A stretch of DNA of 64,000 nt, from NCBI RefSeq assembly GCF_002844375.1, contig NZ_CP024200.1, positions 468,501 to 532,500 on the forward strand. Direction: 5' to 3'. The position numbers and the translations under genes are program-made. The notes beneath the pieces are model-generated. The model did not search any database. It saw nothing but the letters and a program-made list of their open reading frames with translations, and was not told where the DNA came from. Positions 43,567-52,465 of this stretch are shown here, piece after piece. How positions within the stretch are numbered: the stretch's first letter is position 1; every line of letters begins with the position of its first letter. Source of the DNA: Thalassospira marina (lineage in GTDB: Bacteria > Pseudomonadota > Alphaproteobacteria > Rhodospirillales > Thalassospiraceae).

Positions 43567-44046
43567 CTAGCGATAGAGACGATCATCCCACCAGATCGGA
43601 CGTTCAAGTTCGGTGCTGATTTTGGGGAAATCCGGATGTGTGGTGTTGATCAGAATATTGTTTTCCTCGCGCGCGACGACGGAGGGTACCAGTAAAATAC
43701 AGGACCGTTTTTCGCGAAACCAGGTAGAGCCAAACGAACGGGCGACCTTTTCATTCTGATCCTGCCAGCCGGGGTTATGGTCCGGGCTAAACACCTCATA
43801 ACTAGTGCCACCGGGAATGGTGATTTTGACAAAGTGCTGCCCGGTCGGGATTTCGCCGTTGAAATGCACCAGTTTTTCAAGCATCGCGGTGGAATAATGT
43901 TCGGACGTGTAAATAACGGGCTGGCCAACCTCATGCCAGCGTCCGGCAAACAGGCGCGCGCCATCGGCGGAAAAAACCGGGTAAATCCCGGCCGGGTCAC
44001 CAATGCGATAGGCGGTTTTGGCTTCCGGCAGGACGCGATGCGTCAT
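43567..44046 (-). CDS. RES-domain toxin of a type II toxin-antitoxin system
   Basis: This 159-residue RES-family protein opens with TAYRIGDP, then LFAGRWHEVGQPVIYTSEHY and AMLEKLVHFNGEIPTGQHFV, which contribute the conserved Arg and Glu. LLVPSVVAREENNILINTTH holds the conserved Ser, and the typical FPKISTELERPIWWDDRLY ends the protein. Characterised RES toxins degrade NAD+ or transfer ADP-ribose. Its start overlaps the antitoxin stop by four bases, so translation is coupled. Length is normal for the family. Confidence 0.93.
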   Translation of the reverse strand: MTHRVLPEAKTAYRIGDPAGIYPVFSADGARLFAGRWHEVGQPVIYTSEHYSTAMLEKLVHFNGEIPTGQHFVKITIPGGTSYEVFSPDHNPGWQDQNEKVARSFGSTWFREKRSCILLVPSVVAREENNILINTTHPDFPKISTELERPIWWDDRLYR

Positions 44047-44492
44047 ACGGCAAGGCCTGCCTGAATCCGGTTAAACATGTCCATCACCATATCTGCCCCG
44101 GCACCCGATTTACGGGCAAGTTCAAGCGGGGCCAAACCACCCAGCATGGGGTGGGGTTTTTGCAGGAACCGCACGGCTTTTTCGGGTTCGCCGGGATAAA
44201 GCTCCATTGCTTTGGCCGTCACTTTGATGACCGGATAAATCTGTTCGGTCGCAGCACGGGAAAAGCGCGGTGTGCGGCTGCGTTTGATCCGTTCGATGGT
44301 CGAACGTGACACCAGATGTTCGACCGCACGATTACCAGCATCAGGAAACAGAAATTCGGCCAGTTTGCGCACCCCTGCCACCGGAATACCCTTTTCGATT
44401 TGGTCAAGCAGGGCGTGCGGCGACATCTCCTGTTCACGCAGGCCGACAAAAGAATAGATCGGGTTTACGGGAATGGCGGTTTGCACGGTCAT
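44043..44492 (-). CDS. Xre/MbcA/ParS-type antitoxin (DUF2384)
   Basis: This 149-residue protein has a central helix-turn-helix-like region (LVSRSTIERIKRSRTPRFSR) and a C-terminal DUF2384 toxin-binding domain (AVRFLQKPHPMLGGLAPLEL, then DMVMDMFNRIQAG). It is the partner of the RES toxin and normally also represses the operon. A nested palindrome at 44527-44566, just upstream of its start, is the probable autoregulation site. AGGAATT lies before the ATG. Confidence 0.92.
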   Translation of the reverse strand: MTVQTAIPVNPIYSFVGLREQEMSPHALLDQIEKGIPVAGVRKLAEFLFPDAGNRAVEHLVSRSTIERIKRSRTPRFSRAATEQIYPVIKVTAKAMELYPGEPEKAVRFLQKPHPMLGGLAPLELARKSGAGADMVMDMFNRIQAGLAV

Positions 44493-44526
44493 AATGGCAA
44501 TTCCTGTTTGCAGGATGCATGATTGT

Positions 44527-44566
44527 ATGTGTCATGTGATGTAAATATATTTACCACATGACACAT
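44527..44566. promoter_or_regulatory. Nested-palindrome operator of the RES/Xre operon
   Basis: ATGTGTCATGTG at 44527-44538 and CACATGACACAT at 44555-44566 are exact inverted repeats. Between them lies a second perfect palindrome, GTAAATATATTTAC, at 44541-44554, which also supplies AT-rich -10-like sequence. The whole element is 35-74 bp upstream of the antitoxin start, the usual place for autorepression. Confidence 0.75.
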
Positions 44567-44655
44567 CATTATGCAATGAACAGCCAAAGACAGGATTGGT
44601 TTGTCGTTATTTGCTGCCTGTTATATCTTGCGGACCAAGGTGCGCCGGTGCACAG

Positions 44656-46059
44656 CTAAAAACTGTAATGAACCTTGAATGCGATATTGTCATTGCGGCG
44701 ATAGCGGCCAAATACGGTGCCGTCCCCACCATGGAAATCCATCGCGGTGACTGACATCCATAAATTATCCGTCGGATCATACCGAACGAACAGCCGGGTC
44801 AGGGAATCCTGATCGCGGATCGAACGATTATAGGCCCCGCCGAATTTCCATTCGTCATTGACCGTTACGGTGATGGCGGCAATCACATTTTCCGGGTTAG
44901 GCCGGGCATCGGCCGATGATGTTGAATAATCCGGGTGGGATTGTTCATCCAGGCGCCATTCCTTGTCGAATTCGACAATTGGGGTGATTTCGTTAAAACC
45001 GATGGAATTGGCAAATGTCGTTTCGCGGTATTTGGTGCCAACCATCATGCGCGCCACGTCATCATCTTTTTCATGGGCGGACCAATATCCAACGGCTTCG
45101 CTGTAAAACTTCCAAGATTCATGGGTAAGTGCAGCACCGGCCGACAGGATATTGGCCCGGGGATAGTCCACCAGAAACGGGCCAAGCTGGCCCGACGGCG
45201 GATTTTTCAAAACCGGGTAGGGGCTTGGCCCAGTATAGGCAGAACCGAAATAATCAATGCCGGTTGCCGTACCTTTATATTCCAGCATATAGCCCCAGTT
45301 GCCGGGATCGTCATTGTCATAACCGGCATCTTTGACATCGGCGGTCATTCCACCGGGCAGGGCCGGCAGGTTAAGGGCGGCGAAATCCGACCCGCTGGAA
45401 CCACGCGCATACCAGCGCGAGAGTTCACTGGCTGAAGGGCCACTTTCGGTTAGCGGCATGACGATGGCGGTAAGGCGATCACTGCCAAGGTAAAAATCCG
45501 TGCGGGCCTGCCAGATGCCAAAATCAGTGCTTTGCTGCGGATTGATGAGGTTCGAGCTGTTATAAAGATCAGACGGGGAATAAATTTCGGCCACCCCCAG
45601 CGGGATGGTGTCCTTGCCGATCAGGATTTCGGTGGTATCGCCCAGATATTGCAGGGTCAAACGGCTGAGATCGACATATTTTCCCTGCCCGTCACCCTGG
45701 CCCGGCGCGGTAAACAGGCCCTGTTCCCCGCCATGATAGGTCGATGCGATGGCTTCAAGGCCCAAGCCGAACGACCAGTAATCGCCAATGAAGCTGTTGC
45801 TATCCATTGAAAGGTGCGACCAGCCTTCGATCTGTTCATCCTCGATACCCTTGTTTTCGGGGTCATCGGGTTTTTCCCGAAAGGCGGTTATGACGGCTTC
45901 GGATTGATAAGTGGCATTAGATAAAACCTGTTTGAAGAAATCGGCAATGCCGTCTTCAGCCGCCATTGCGGTGCCACAAAGTGCGGTGCTGGTGCCAAGG
46001 GTGATAATGCCAGTGCCAAGAAGGCGGCGGGGATGCTTGATCATGTTCATGTTAGGCAT
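44656..46059 (-). CDS. Outer-membrane beta-barrel protein linked to an MMPL exporter
   Basis: This 467-residue protein has a signal peptide (positive start, hydrophobic ~13-30, AMA before Ala-Glu), alternating aromatic/hydrophobic strands such as YVDLSRLTLQYLGDTTEILI and FGIWQARTDFYLG, and a C-terminal NIAFKVHYSF ending in Phe, as expected for barrel insertion. It resembles DUF1302-like proteins encoded with RND/MMPL transporters, but I cannot assign a named family firmly. Its ATG overlaps the end of the MMPL gene by eight bases, so the two are coupled. A channel or acceptor role for the exported compound is inferred. Confidence 0.7.
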   Translation of the reverse strand: MPNMNMIKHPRRLLGTGIITLGTSTALCGTAMAAEDGIADFFKQVLSNATYQSEAVITAFREKPDDPENKGIEDEQIEGWSHLSMDSNSFIGDYWSFGLGLEAIASTYHGGEQGLFTAPGQGDGQGKYVDLSRLTLQYLGDTTEILIGKDTIPLGVAEIYSPSDLYNSSNLINPQQSTDFGIWQARTDFYLGSDRLTAIVMPLTESGPSASELSRWYARGSSGSDFAALNLPALPGGMTADVKDAGYDNDDPGNWGYMLEYKGTATGIDYFGSAYTGPSPYPVLKNPPSGQLGPFLVDYPRANILSAGAALTHESWKFYSEAVGYWSAHEKDDDVARMMVGTKYRETTFANSIGFNEITPIVEFDKEWRLDEQSHPDYSTSSADARPNPENVIAAITVTVNDEWKFGGAYNRSIRDQDSLTRLFVRYDPTDNLWMSVTAMDFHGGDGTVFGRYRRNDNIAFKVHYSF

Positions 46060-48913
46060 CCTTTTCCCGGTGGGAATCTGAAAGGCGGCTGGAGGTTTCA
46101 GCTAGGCGCGCGCCCAGAATACGGGCAATGTTAAGGTTGAGCTTGGCTGCGATATGCGGATAAAGGCGCATGTTGCGCCGAACGGTATCAGCGTTAAACA
46201 GCAGCATTTCCCCATCGCTTAGGGCATCAACATTGGCTGTGCGTTCCTGTTCGTGAACAAAACCAAGTTCACCAAGGACAGCACCTTCCTTAAGGGTGGC
46301 AAGGGCAGTTGTGTGACCATCGCGTTCCAGGCTGACAGATGCACTGCCCGAAAGGATGAAATACATGTCCCGCCCGATAGAACCCTGGTCCACCAACCGG
46401 TCGCCTTTTTTAAATTCGACAACCTCGGAAAGCAGGATCGCCTTGCGGATCTGATAGCGGCTCATATCCTTGAAAAGCAGGCTGTTATTGATAAGTTCCT
46501 GCCCAACCTTAAGCGACAGAATTTCATAAAGGCCGACCAGCCGGACATAGGAAAGTAAAACCGGTGTTATCACCAGATCGGCAAGCAGGGCTGTGATCAT
46601 GGCAATGGCTGAAAGCCCGCCAAACTGGGCCAGAATGGTGAAATTCGACCATAGCAGAACGACAAAGCCTGCGGTCAGCGCAACCGACGTTGAGATGGCC
46701 GGAATAGCCTGGCTGCTAACGGTGCGGCCTACAGCTTCCAGCCGGTCAACGGTCTGGCGGCTTTCCTGTGCATAGGATGATAACAGGTGAATGGTATCGT
46801 CAATGGCGATGCCAATCGCGATCACGGCGACTGTTGCGGTGCCGGGGTTAAGCGGAATGTTAAACATCCCCATGATGCCAAAGACAATGACGATGGGAAT
46901 AATGTTGGGAATAAGCGATAGAAGCCCGCCGATGGTCGAAGTATAGACCAGCGACATCATGACAAAAATCACAGCCAGCAACAGCGCAACAGACTGCACC
47001 TGTGCCTTGATCAGGTCTTCGGCAGCATTGTTGATCATAAGGTTCTGACCAACAAGATTGACGCGAATATCAGGCCCGGCAATGGCGCGCGCCCTGGCTT
47101 CAAGGTCGGCAACGGCCTGTTTTAAATCGTGGCTGTTATGGATGTTATGGCGCACCACAATATTGGCGCGCTGGAAATCGTGGCTGACATAATTTTCCAG
47201 ATCGGATCGCTGGAAAAACAGCAAATACTGGTCCACCAGCTGTTCGCTGTCGGGCACTGTCATCATGGCTGCGTCGCCACCGTGAAATTCCCGGTTTACC
47301 AGCGATAAATGATCAGCAATGGACAGGGCATTATCAAAGCGGCCATCGGCGAGAATGTATTTTTTAATATCCGCCAGCTTTTGCAGGTTTTCCGGTTTCT
47401 TGAAGGCATCGGGCTGCGATGAATCAAGGTTGATATAAAAAATCTCCATCCCCGAAAGGGTATCGGCCAGCTTGTTCACATCCTGGACCAGCGGGTGATA
47501 GGATTTGAAAGCGGCAATCGGGTCGTTGGATACCTTGGTCTGGAAGGCGAAAATGCCAAAAATCACCAAAATCGGAAGGGTGATGCCAATGACCAGGCGC
47601 GGCTTGCCCGCAGCGGCCCGGCAGAATTTCAAAATAAAAGCAACTGGCCCGCGAATGGTTTGATCGCCATGGCTGGTTGTTGTGCCATCATTGGTCGCGG
47701 CGGCATGCAGGCGGCTGCGCAGTGGGCCAAACAGCGATAACATCAGCGGTACAAGCAGCAGGGTAATAATGCCATTCCCGGCAATCGCGACCGATGCCGA
47801 AAAGGCAAAATCACGCACCAGGCTGATATCGGCCATGCCATTGGCGGCAAAACCCAGTGTGGTGGTTACCGATGTTAAAATAAGCGGCAAACCAAGATGG
47901 CGGATTAAAAACAGGGTGGCGAGACGGCGTTTTTCGCTCGCGGTTGCGGTTTTATCGCCAAGATGCAACCCGCTTAGGTATCCCGCCAGCATGTGGGTAT
48001 CTTCGGTGGAGCCAATGACGATAACCAGTGAAGGCACCATGGCAGATAGAATATTCACCGGAATACCAAGATAGCCCATTAACCCGAAGGCCCAGACCAG
48101 GCTGATTGCCGATGTGATCATGGGGATTATCGGGGCAAAGGCACTGCGCAGGAAAACCAGAATGGTTGCAGTTAGCACACCAAGTGACAGCGGAACCAGC
48201 AGACCCAGATCATCAAACAGATTGGTTTCTGTATCCTGGTTAACGCGCGGCGGACCAACCTGGAAAACCTCGTCAAAGGCACTGCGATAGGGGGAAATCG
48301 CATTTTCAATGGCAAGATAGGCGTTACGGTCAAAATCAGGATCGTTGGGGTCCTTGATGATGCTGACATTGATCGCGGTTACATTGCCATCCGTGGAAAT
48401 GAAATTGCCCACAATCAGCGGTGAATACAGGGCATTATCATGTGCCTGCTGCATTTCCTCGTCGTCATAGGGCACGCCATCAAGCACGGTGGAGGATTCA
48501 ATCATGCCACTGCGATCACGGATGCTGCGTACGTTAAACAGGCTATCAACCCGTTCGACAAAGGGCAGGTCTTCCAGGGCGAAATGCATGTCCTGCAGGG
48601 CGCTGATGCGGTCTTCGGTCCACAGGTTCGATGCCCGCACATAAATTATTGTGGTGTTATCGGACCCGAATTCATCCTTGATCTTTTCATAGATGACCTT
48701 GGTGGGGTCACTATCGCTGATCAGGCTGTCGAAACTGGTATCGACCCGCAATTTGCCAAGACCCATGGCGCAGGCGATGGTAATGGCCGCAATAAAAAGG
48801 GCGGTCAGGGCGCGGTAACGCACACCAAATGTCAGGAAATTCTGCACGTAAAGTTCCCCTTGGCAGGCGGGGTCGTGGCCTGTTCCGGCTATATCCGGTG
48901 TGGGCTTTTTCAC
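46052..48913 (-). CDS. MMPL/RND-family exporter with C-terminal cyclic-nucleotide-binding domain
   Basis: This 953-residue protein repeats the RND half-transporter layout twice: a membrane helix near 33-50, a periplasmic domain, five helices near 240-405, then a second set from about 435 to 795. AVIAIGIAIDDTIHLLSSYA provides the acidic transmembrane residues. Residues ~813-930 are a cNMP-binding domain (SRYQIRKAILLSEVVEFKKG, MYFILSGSASVSLERDG), with GELGFVHEQERTANV carrying the Glu and R891-T-A of the nucleotide pocket. This suggests export gated by cAMP/cGMP or by a related ligand (inference). The start is GTG. A terminator lies upstream, after the LolA-like gene. Confidence 0.88.
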   Translation of the reverse strand: MKKPTPDIAGTGHDPACQGELYVQNFLTFGVRYRALTALFIAAITIACAMGLGKLRVDTSFDSLISDSDPTKVIYEKIKDEFGSDNTTIIYVRASNLWTEDRISALQDMHFALEDLPFVERVDSLFNVRSIRDRSGMIESSTVLDGVPYDDEEMQQAHDNALYSPLIVGNFISTDGNVTAINVSIIKDPNDPDFDRNAYLAIENAISPYRSAFDEVFQVGPPRVNQDTETNLFDDLGLLVPLSLGVLTATILVFLRSAFAPIIPMITSAISLVWAFGLMGYLGIPVNILSAMVPSLVIVIGSTEDTHMLAGYLSGLHLGDKTATASEKRRLATLFLIRHLGLPLILTSVTTTLGFAANGMADISLVRDFAFSASVAIAGNGIITLLLVPLMLSLFGPLRSRLHAAATNDGTTTSHGDQTIRGPVAFILKFCRAAAGKPRLVIGITLPILVIFGIFAFQTKVSNDPIAAFKSYHPLVQDVNKLADTLSGMEIFYINLDSSQPDAFKKPENLQKLADIKKYILADGRFDNALSIADHLSLVNREFHGGDAAMMTVPDSEQLVDQYLLFFQRSDLENYVSHDFQRANIVVRHNIHNSHDLKQAVADLEARARAIAGPDIRVNLVGQNLMINNAAEDLIKAQVQSVALLLAVIFVMMSLVYTSTIGGLLSLIPNIIPIVIVFGIMGMFNIPLNPGTATVAVIAIGIAIDDTIHLLSSYAQESRQTVDRLEAVGRTVSSQAIPAISTSVALTAGFVVLLWSNFTILAQFGGLSAIAMITALLADLVITPVLLSYVRLVGLYEILSLKVGQELINNSLLFKDMSRYQIRKAILLSEVVEFKKGDRLVDQGSIGRDMYFILSGSASVSLERDGHTTALATLKEGAVLGELGFVHEQERTANVDALSDGEMLLFNADTVRRNMRLYPHIAAKLNLNIARILGARLAETSSRLSDSHREKDA

Positions 48914-49032
48914 GGGTCCCGGCGGGCATTTGCGGCTGGACAGGGGCCGAATGCCATTTTGTTCTGTGAATATTTGTCAAACCTGGCCGGTGGAAAATCT
49001 TCACGGGCCGGGTTGCGTGTTTTTAAATAAAA

Positions 49033-49067
49033 AACCGTTCCCGGTGTTATGATCACCGGGAACGGTT
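49033..49067 (-). terminator. Strong intrinsic terminator between LolA-like and MMPL genes
   Basis: A perfect 14-bp stem (AACCGTTCCCGGTG at 49033-49046, CACCGGGAACGGTT at 49054-49067) has a seven-base loop. On the minus strand the following sequence is T-rich, from the A-tract at 49029-49034. It lies 11 bp downstream of the LolA-like stop codon. Confidence 0.9.
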
Positions 49068-49077
49068 GGAAACAGGA

Positions 49078-49941
49078 TTATTGGCGCAGGTGCCGGCCGC
49101 TTGTTACCCAGCGCTGTTCAAACATGCGGGCGGGAACGGCATCTTCGCTCAAGTCGCGGTTTTCAATATGCACCAGCGTTTTGTGGCGTTCCTTGGCATT
49201 GTCCATCAGCATGGTGTTGGCGCGCCAGGTGTCACCTTCGATCTGGGTCATATCCCACGCATACTGGTTTTTAAGGAACCGCCCGCGACGGTCATAAAAA
49301 TCGATGCGGCGAATGTAAAAGCGATCTTTGCTGATATAAAGGCGACGGTATTTATAACCGGTTTCTGCGGCCAGCTCGTCATCCTTCGGGTACGCGTCGA
49401 CGACATAACTATCAACGGTATCCACCACCTGGCCGGATTGGTCTTTCAGCTCGGCCTTTTCGTCGGGCTGGCGTTCATAGCGAAATTTTTCGCGGTCTTC
49501 GGATGTCATATCCTCGAATGCGAAATCCGTTCCCATGAAATAGTTGCGCTTGCCGCCATCGGCAGAACGTTTCATTTCGCGGCCATAGGCGGGCAGGTGG
49601 ATCCATTGGTCATCGCTGGCACCCCGGTTTTGCCAGGTCAGCAGCGCGACGCCGCGCACACCGGCCGGTTCGTCAAATACCAGCAAATAACGATAAAGCC
49701 CGTTATCCCATTCGCGGGCATAGCGGCGCAGGGTGCGTTCTTCGATATTGCCGCGATTGTCAATCAGGGTCATGGTCTGGTCTTCCGCCTCGAATGGGCG
49801 ATCATGACGTTCTGACACCTGGTCAAGGATCTGACGTCCGGTCAGTTCCTCGGCCTGTGCGGAAAAAGCAAAAATGCAGGCGGTAACCCCAAATGCAAAC
49901 GCGGCAAGCGGTGCTGCCCACTGTCGAGTGTGGCGAAGCAT
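49078..49941 (-). CDS. LolA-like outer-membrane lipoprotein-sorting family protein
   Basis: This 287-residue protein has a signal peptide (cleavage near FSAQA-EE) and a LolA-like fold pattern: MTLIDNRGNIEERTLRRYAR, YLLVFDEPAGVRGVALLTWQ, WIHLPAYGREMKRSADG and the following YFMGTDFAFEDMTS. Proteins of this subgroup are commonly encoded with MMPL exporters and are thought to ferry lipids across the periplasm. GGGGGAAA precedes the ATG at 49941. The terminator behind it means it can be expressed apart from the exporter. Confidence 0.82.
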   Translation of the reverse strand: MLRHTRQWAAPLAAFAFGVTACIFAFSAQAEELTGRQILDQVSERHDRPFEAEDQTMTLIDNRGNIEERTLRRYAREWDNGLYRYLLVFDEPAGVRGVALLTWQNRGASDDQWIHLPAYGREMKRSADGGKRNYFMGTDFAFEDMTSEDREKFRYERQPDEKAELKDQSGQVVDTVDSYVVDAYPKDDELAAETGYKYRRLYISKDRFYIRRIDFYDRRGRFLKNQYAWDMTQIEGDTWRANTMLMDNAKERHKTLVHIENRDLSEDAVPARMFEQRWVTSGRHLRQ

Positions 49942-50258
49942 TATTTCCCCCAAAGTCCCCAAAAATTCCCAATATTTCACTTGGTTAACATATTAGGGTT
50001 TCTTTTACTACCTCTAGGTGCGTTTTTTAAACCATCCCAGGTTGTCGTCTATATCTTTGGGCTGGTGTGTTGTGAACCGGGCCACAGCAATTTTGGCAGG
50101 GCCCCGGAACTGCCCTTGGCACGCGGCGTTAATTGGCTATGTGTTTTGATGATTTGGGCAGCGATTTGGGTTGCAAAGGTGACCAAAAGCGCGTCACATA
50201 ACGATCATTAAAAAGGGGGCCGGTTCGTGCCCCGATTTTCAGAATATCAGGAGGAAAG
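49942..50258. promoter_or_regulatory. 317-bp divergent region between LolA-like gene and gabD
   Basis: No gene is supported. It must hold promoters in both directions; AGGAGG of gabD is at its right end. I see no notable repeats or recognisable operators. Confidence 0.4.
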
Positions 50259-51719
50259 ATGGTTTCGCTCAAAGATCCGTCGCTGTTTCGCCAGCAGGCT
50301 TACGTAGCCGGTGAATGGATGGATGCGCCTGACGGCAAAACCGAAGATGTTACCAACCCGGCAACCGGCGAAAAGCTGGGAACCATTCCGCTTTTGGGTC
50401 GTGATGTTGTCAAGCAGGCGATCAAGGCGGCCGAAAAAGCCCAGAAGCTCTGGAAAAAGCGCACGGCCAAGGAACGCGCCGTTATTCTGATGAAATGGTA
50501 CGACCTGATGATGGAAAATCAGGAAGACCTTGCACAGTTGATGACCGCCGAACAGGGCAAGCCGATTAACGAAGCACGCGGCGAAATCGCCTATGGTTCG
50601 TCCTTTCTGCAGTGGTTTGCCGAAGAAGCCAAACGCGTTTATGGCGATGTGATCCCGACCTTTGCCGCAGATAAGCGCATTGTCGTTTTAAAAGAACCGG
50701 TTGGTGTTTGCGCAGCCATCACCCCCTGGAACTTTCCAACAGCCATGATTACCCGTAAGGCGGCACCAGCCCTTGCTGTTGGCTGTTCGATGGTGGTTAA
50801 ACCGGCGTCCGAAACCCCCTATTCGGCGCTGGCAATGGCGGTTCTGGCGGAACGTGCTGGCCTGCCCAAGGGCCTGCTATCCATCGTGACCGGGGATGCC
50901 AAGGAAATCGGCCTTGAAATGACCGAAAGCACCATCGTTCGCAAGCTGACCTTTACCGGATCTACCCCGGTTGGTCGCCTGTTGATGCGCCAGTGTGCCG
51001 ATACCATCAAAAAGGTCAGCCTGGAACTGGGAGGTAATGCGCCCTTCATCGTTTGCGAAGATGCCGATATTGACGCCGCTGTTGAAGGGGCGCTGGCATC
51101 GAAATATCGCAATACCGGCCAGACCTGCGTATGTGCAAACCGCATTTTTGTGCATGACGCCGTTTATGATGCCTTTGCCGAAAAACTGGCAGCCAAAGTC
51201 AGCAAGCTTAAGGTGGGCGCTGGTATTGAAGATGGCGTTGAAATTGGCCCGCTGATTACTGAAAAGGCGGTGCAGAAGGTTGAAAGCCACGTCAAGGATG
51301 CGGTTGAAAAAGGTGGCCGTGTTCTGACCGGTGGTAAACGCCATGAAAAGGGCGGCACATTCTTTGAACCGACCGTGATTGTCGATGCGACCCGCGACAT
51401 GCAGGTTTTTGGTGAAGAAACCTTTGGTCCGATGGCACCGCTGATCCGGTTTAAAACCGATGACGAAGTGCTGGAAATGGCCAATGACACCGAATTTGGC
51501 CTGGCATCCTATTTCTATTCCCGTGATATCGGGCGGATCTGGAAAATGGCCGAAGGCCTTGAAAGCGGCCTTGTTGGTGTGAATGCCGGCGTGATCTCGA
51601 CCGAGGTTGCACCCTTTGGCGGTTTCAAGCAGTCCGGCATTGGTCGTGAAGGCTCCAAATACGGCATGGAAGACTATCTGGAAACCAAATATGTCTGCAT
51701 GGGTGGATTGGATAGCTAA
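50259..51719 (+). CDS. gabD: NAD(P)-dependent succinate-semialdehyde dehydrogenase
   Basis: This 486-residue aldehyde dehydrogenase of the GabD group has ITPWNFPTAMITRKAAPALA, FTGSTPVGRLLMRQCAD, the catalytic Glu in KVSLELGGNAPFIV and the catalytic Cys in NTGQTCVCANRIFV. It oxidises succinate semialdehyde to succinate; glutarate or other semialdehydes are possible. It stands alone between a divergent gene and a terminator, with AGGAGG before the ATG. No GABA aminotransferase gene is near, so the source of substrate is unknown. Confidence 0.93.
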   Translation: MVSLKDPSLFRQQAYVAGEWMDAPDGKTEDVTNPATGEKLGTIPLLGRDVVKQAIKAAEKAQKLWKKRTAKERAVILMKWYDLMMENQEDLAQLMTAEQGKPINEARGEIAYGSSFLQWFAEEAKRVYGDVIPTFAADKRIVVLKEPVGVCAAITPWNFPTAMITRKAAPALAVGCSMVVKPASETPYSALAMAVLAERAGLPKGLLSIVTGDAKEIGLEMTESTIVRKLTFTGSTPVGRLLMRQCADTIKKVSLELGGNAPFIVCEDADIDAAVEGALASKYRNTGQTCVCANRIFVHDAVYDAFAEKLAAKVSKLKVGAGIEDGVEIGPLITEKAVQKVESHVKDAVEKGGRVLTGGKRHEKGGTFFEPTVIVDATRDMQVFGEETFGPMAPLIRFKTDDEVLEMANDTEFGLASYFYSRDIGRIWKMAEGLESGLVGVNAGVISTEVAPFGGFKQSGIGREGSKYGMEDYLETKYVCMGGLDS

Positions 51720-51770
51720 GCGGCAGGGATTGCCTGCCTGATGAAGCTATAATTTGCCAAAAATTGATGT

Positions 51771-51803
51771 AAGGCCCGGATCATAGCGACCCGGGCCTTT
51801 TCT
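51771..51803 (+). terminator. Intrinsic terminator after gabD
   Basis: AAGGCCCGG at 51771-51779 pairs with CCGGGCCTT at 51791-51799, followed by TTTTCTG. It faces the convergent gene ending at 51834. Confidence 0.8.
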
Positions 51804-51833
51804 GTGCCGGAAATTTAAAAATTCAGGCGGGTT

Positions 51834-52385
51834 TTAAAGGCCGTTTCTGCGCGACAGCCCAAAGCTGGTGTCAATTTCGGCTTCGGGTTGCTGGCCCTGA
51901 AGTTCGGCCTTGTTTTCGGCAATCTGCTGGTCGCGTTCCTGGATCATTGTTAACGCTGCATACATTTGCGGATCAAACGACATTTGCGCCATGTTGCGAT
52001 CCAGGTTTTTTGTGCCATCTTTTTCGTCTTCATCATCCGAATTGTTGGTCATGCTGGCAACGTCAAGCTGCTGCTGGATGCGTTCGGAAATGGATTTTTC
52101 AAGGGCTGCGCGCTGATCGGCAGGCATGGCGGCAAGTTTTTCCTCGTCCAGGCCCATGGACTGCAAAATCTTTTCGCGCATTTCCTTGATTTTCTGTTCT
52201 TCAATATCCTTCACATAGGCCATGAAACCGGTTTCACGGATTTTATTGACCTCGTCGGAATGGCCGTTATCGGCGGTTTTATCGGCATAGCCGGTGCTGC
52301 TGGAAGCAATAATGCCACCTGCTGCCGATTTCTGGTTTTGCACCAGTCCTGAACTCAGCCCGCCAACAGATTGAAAAGCTGTCAT
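51834..52385 (-). CDS. Conserved-looking hypothetical protein, acidic and helical
   Basis: I do not recognise this 183-residue protein. It has a Ser/Gly-rich N-terminus, then a long charged helical stretch (AYVKDIEEQKIKEMREKILQ; MPADQRAALEKSISERIQQQ), an acidic patch (SDDEDEKDG) and a Gln-rich tail. There is no signal peptide or membrane segment. GGGGAAA precedes the ATG, and codon use resembles the neighbours, so it is probably real. It lies 80 bp downstream of the epimerase gene on the same strand. The helical part could form a coiled coil. Confidence 0.65.
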   Translation of the reverse strand: MTAFQSVGGLSSGLVQNQKSAAGGIIASSSTGYADKTADNGHSDEVNKIRETGFMAYVKDIEEQKIKEMREKILQSMGLDEEKLAAMPADQRAALEKSISERIQQQLDVASMTNNSDDEDEKDGTKNLDRNMAQMSFDPQMYAALTMIQERDQQIAENKAELQGQQPEAEIDTSFGLSRRNGL

Positions 52386-52465
52386 AATGTTTCCCCGGTA
52401 AAAACTGCCATATATGGTTGTATTTCCCGGAATATAAGCAATTTATGTGCCTGTTTTGCACCGGG

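Noticed and set aside
50259..51719. gabD as the missing 2-oxoglutarate-semialdehyde dehydrogenase of the hydroxyproline pathway
   Set aside because: It is about 9 kb away, has its own terminator and fits GabD better; the expected gene is more likely beyond the right edge.
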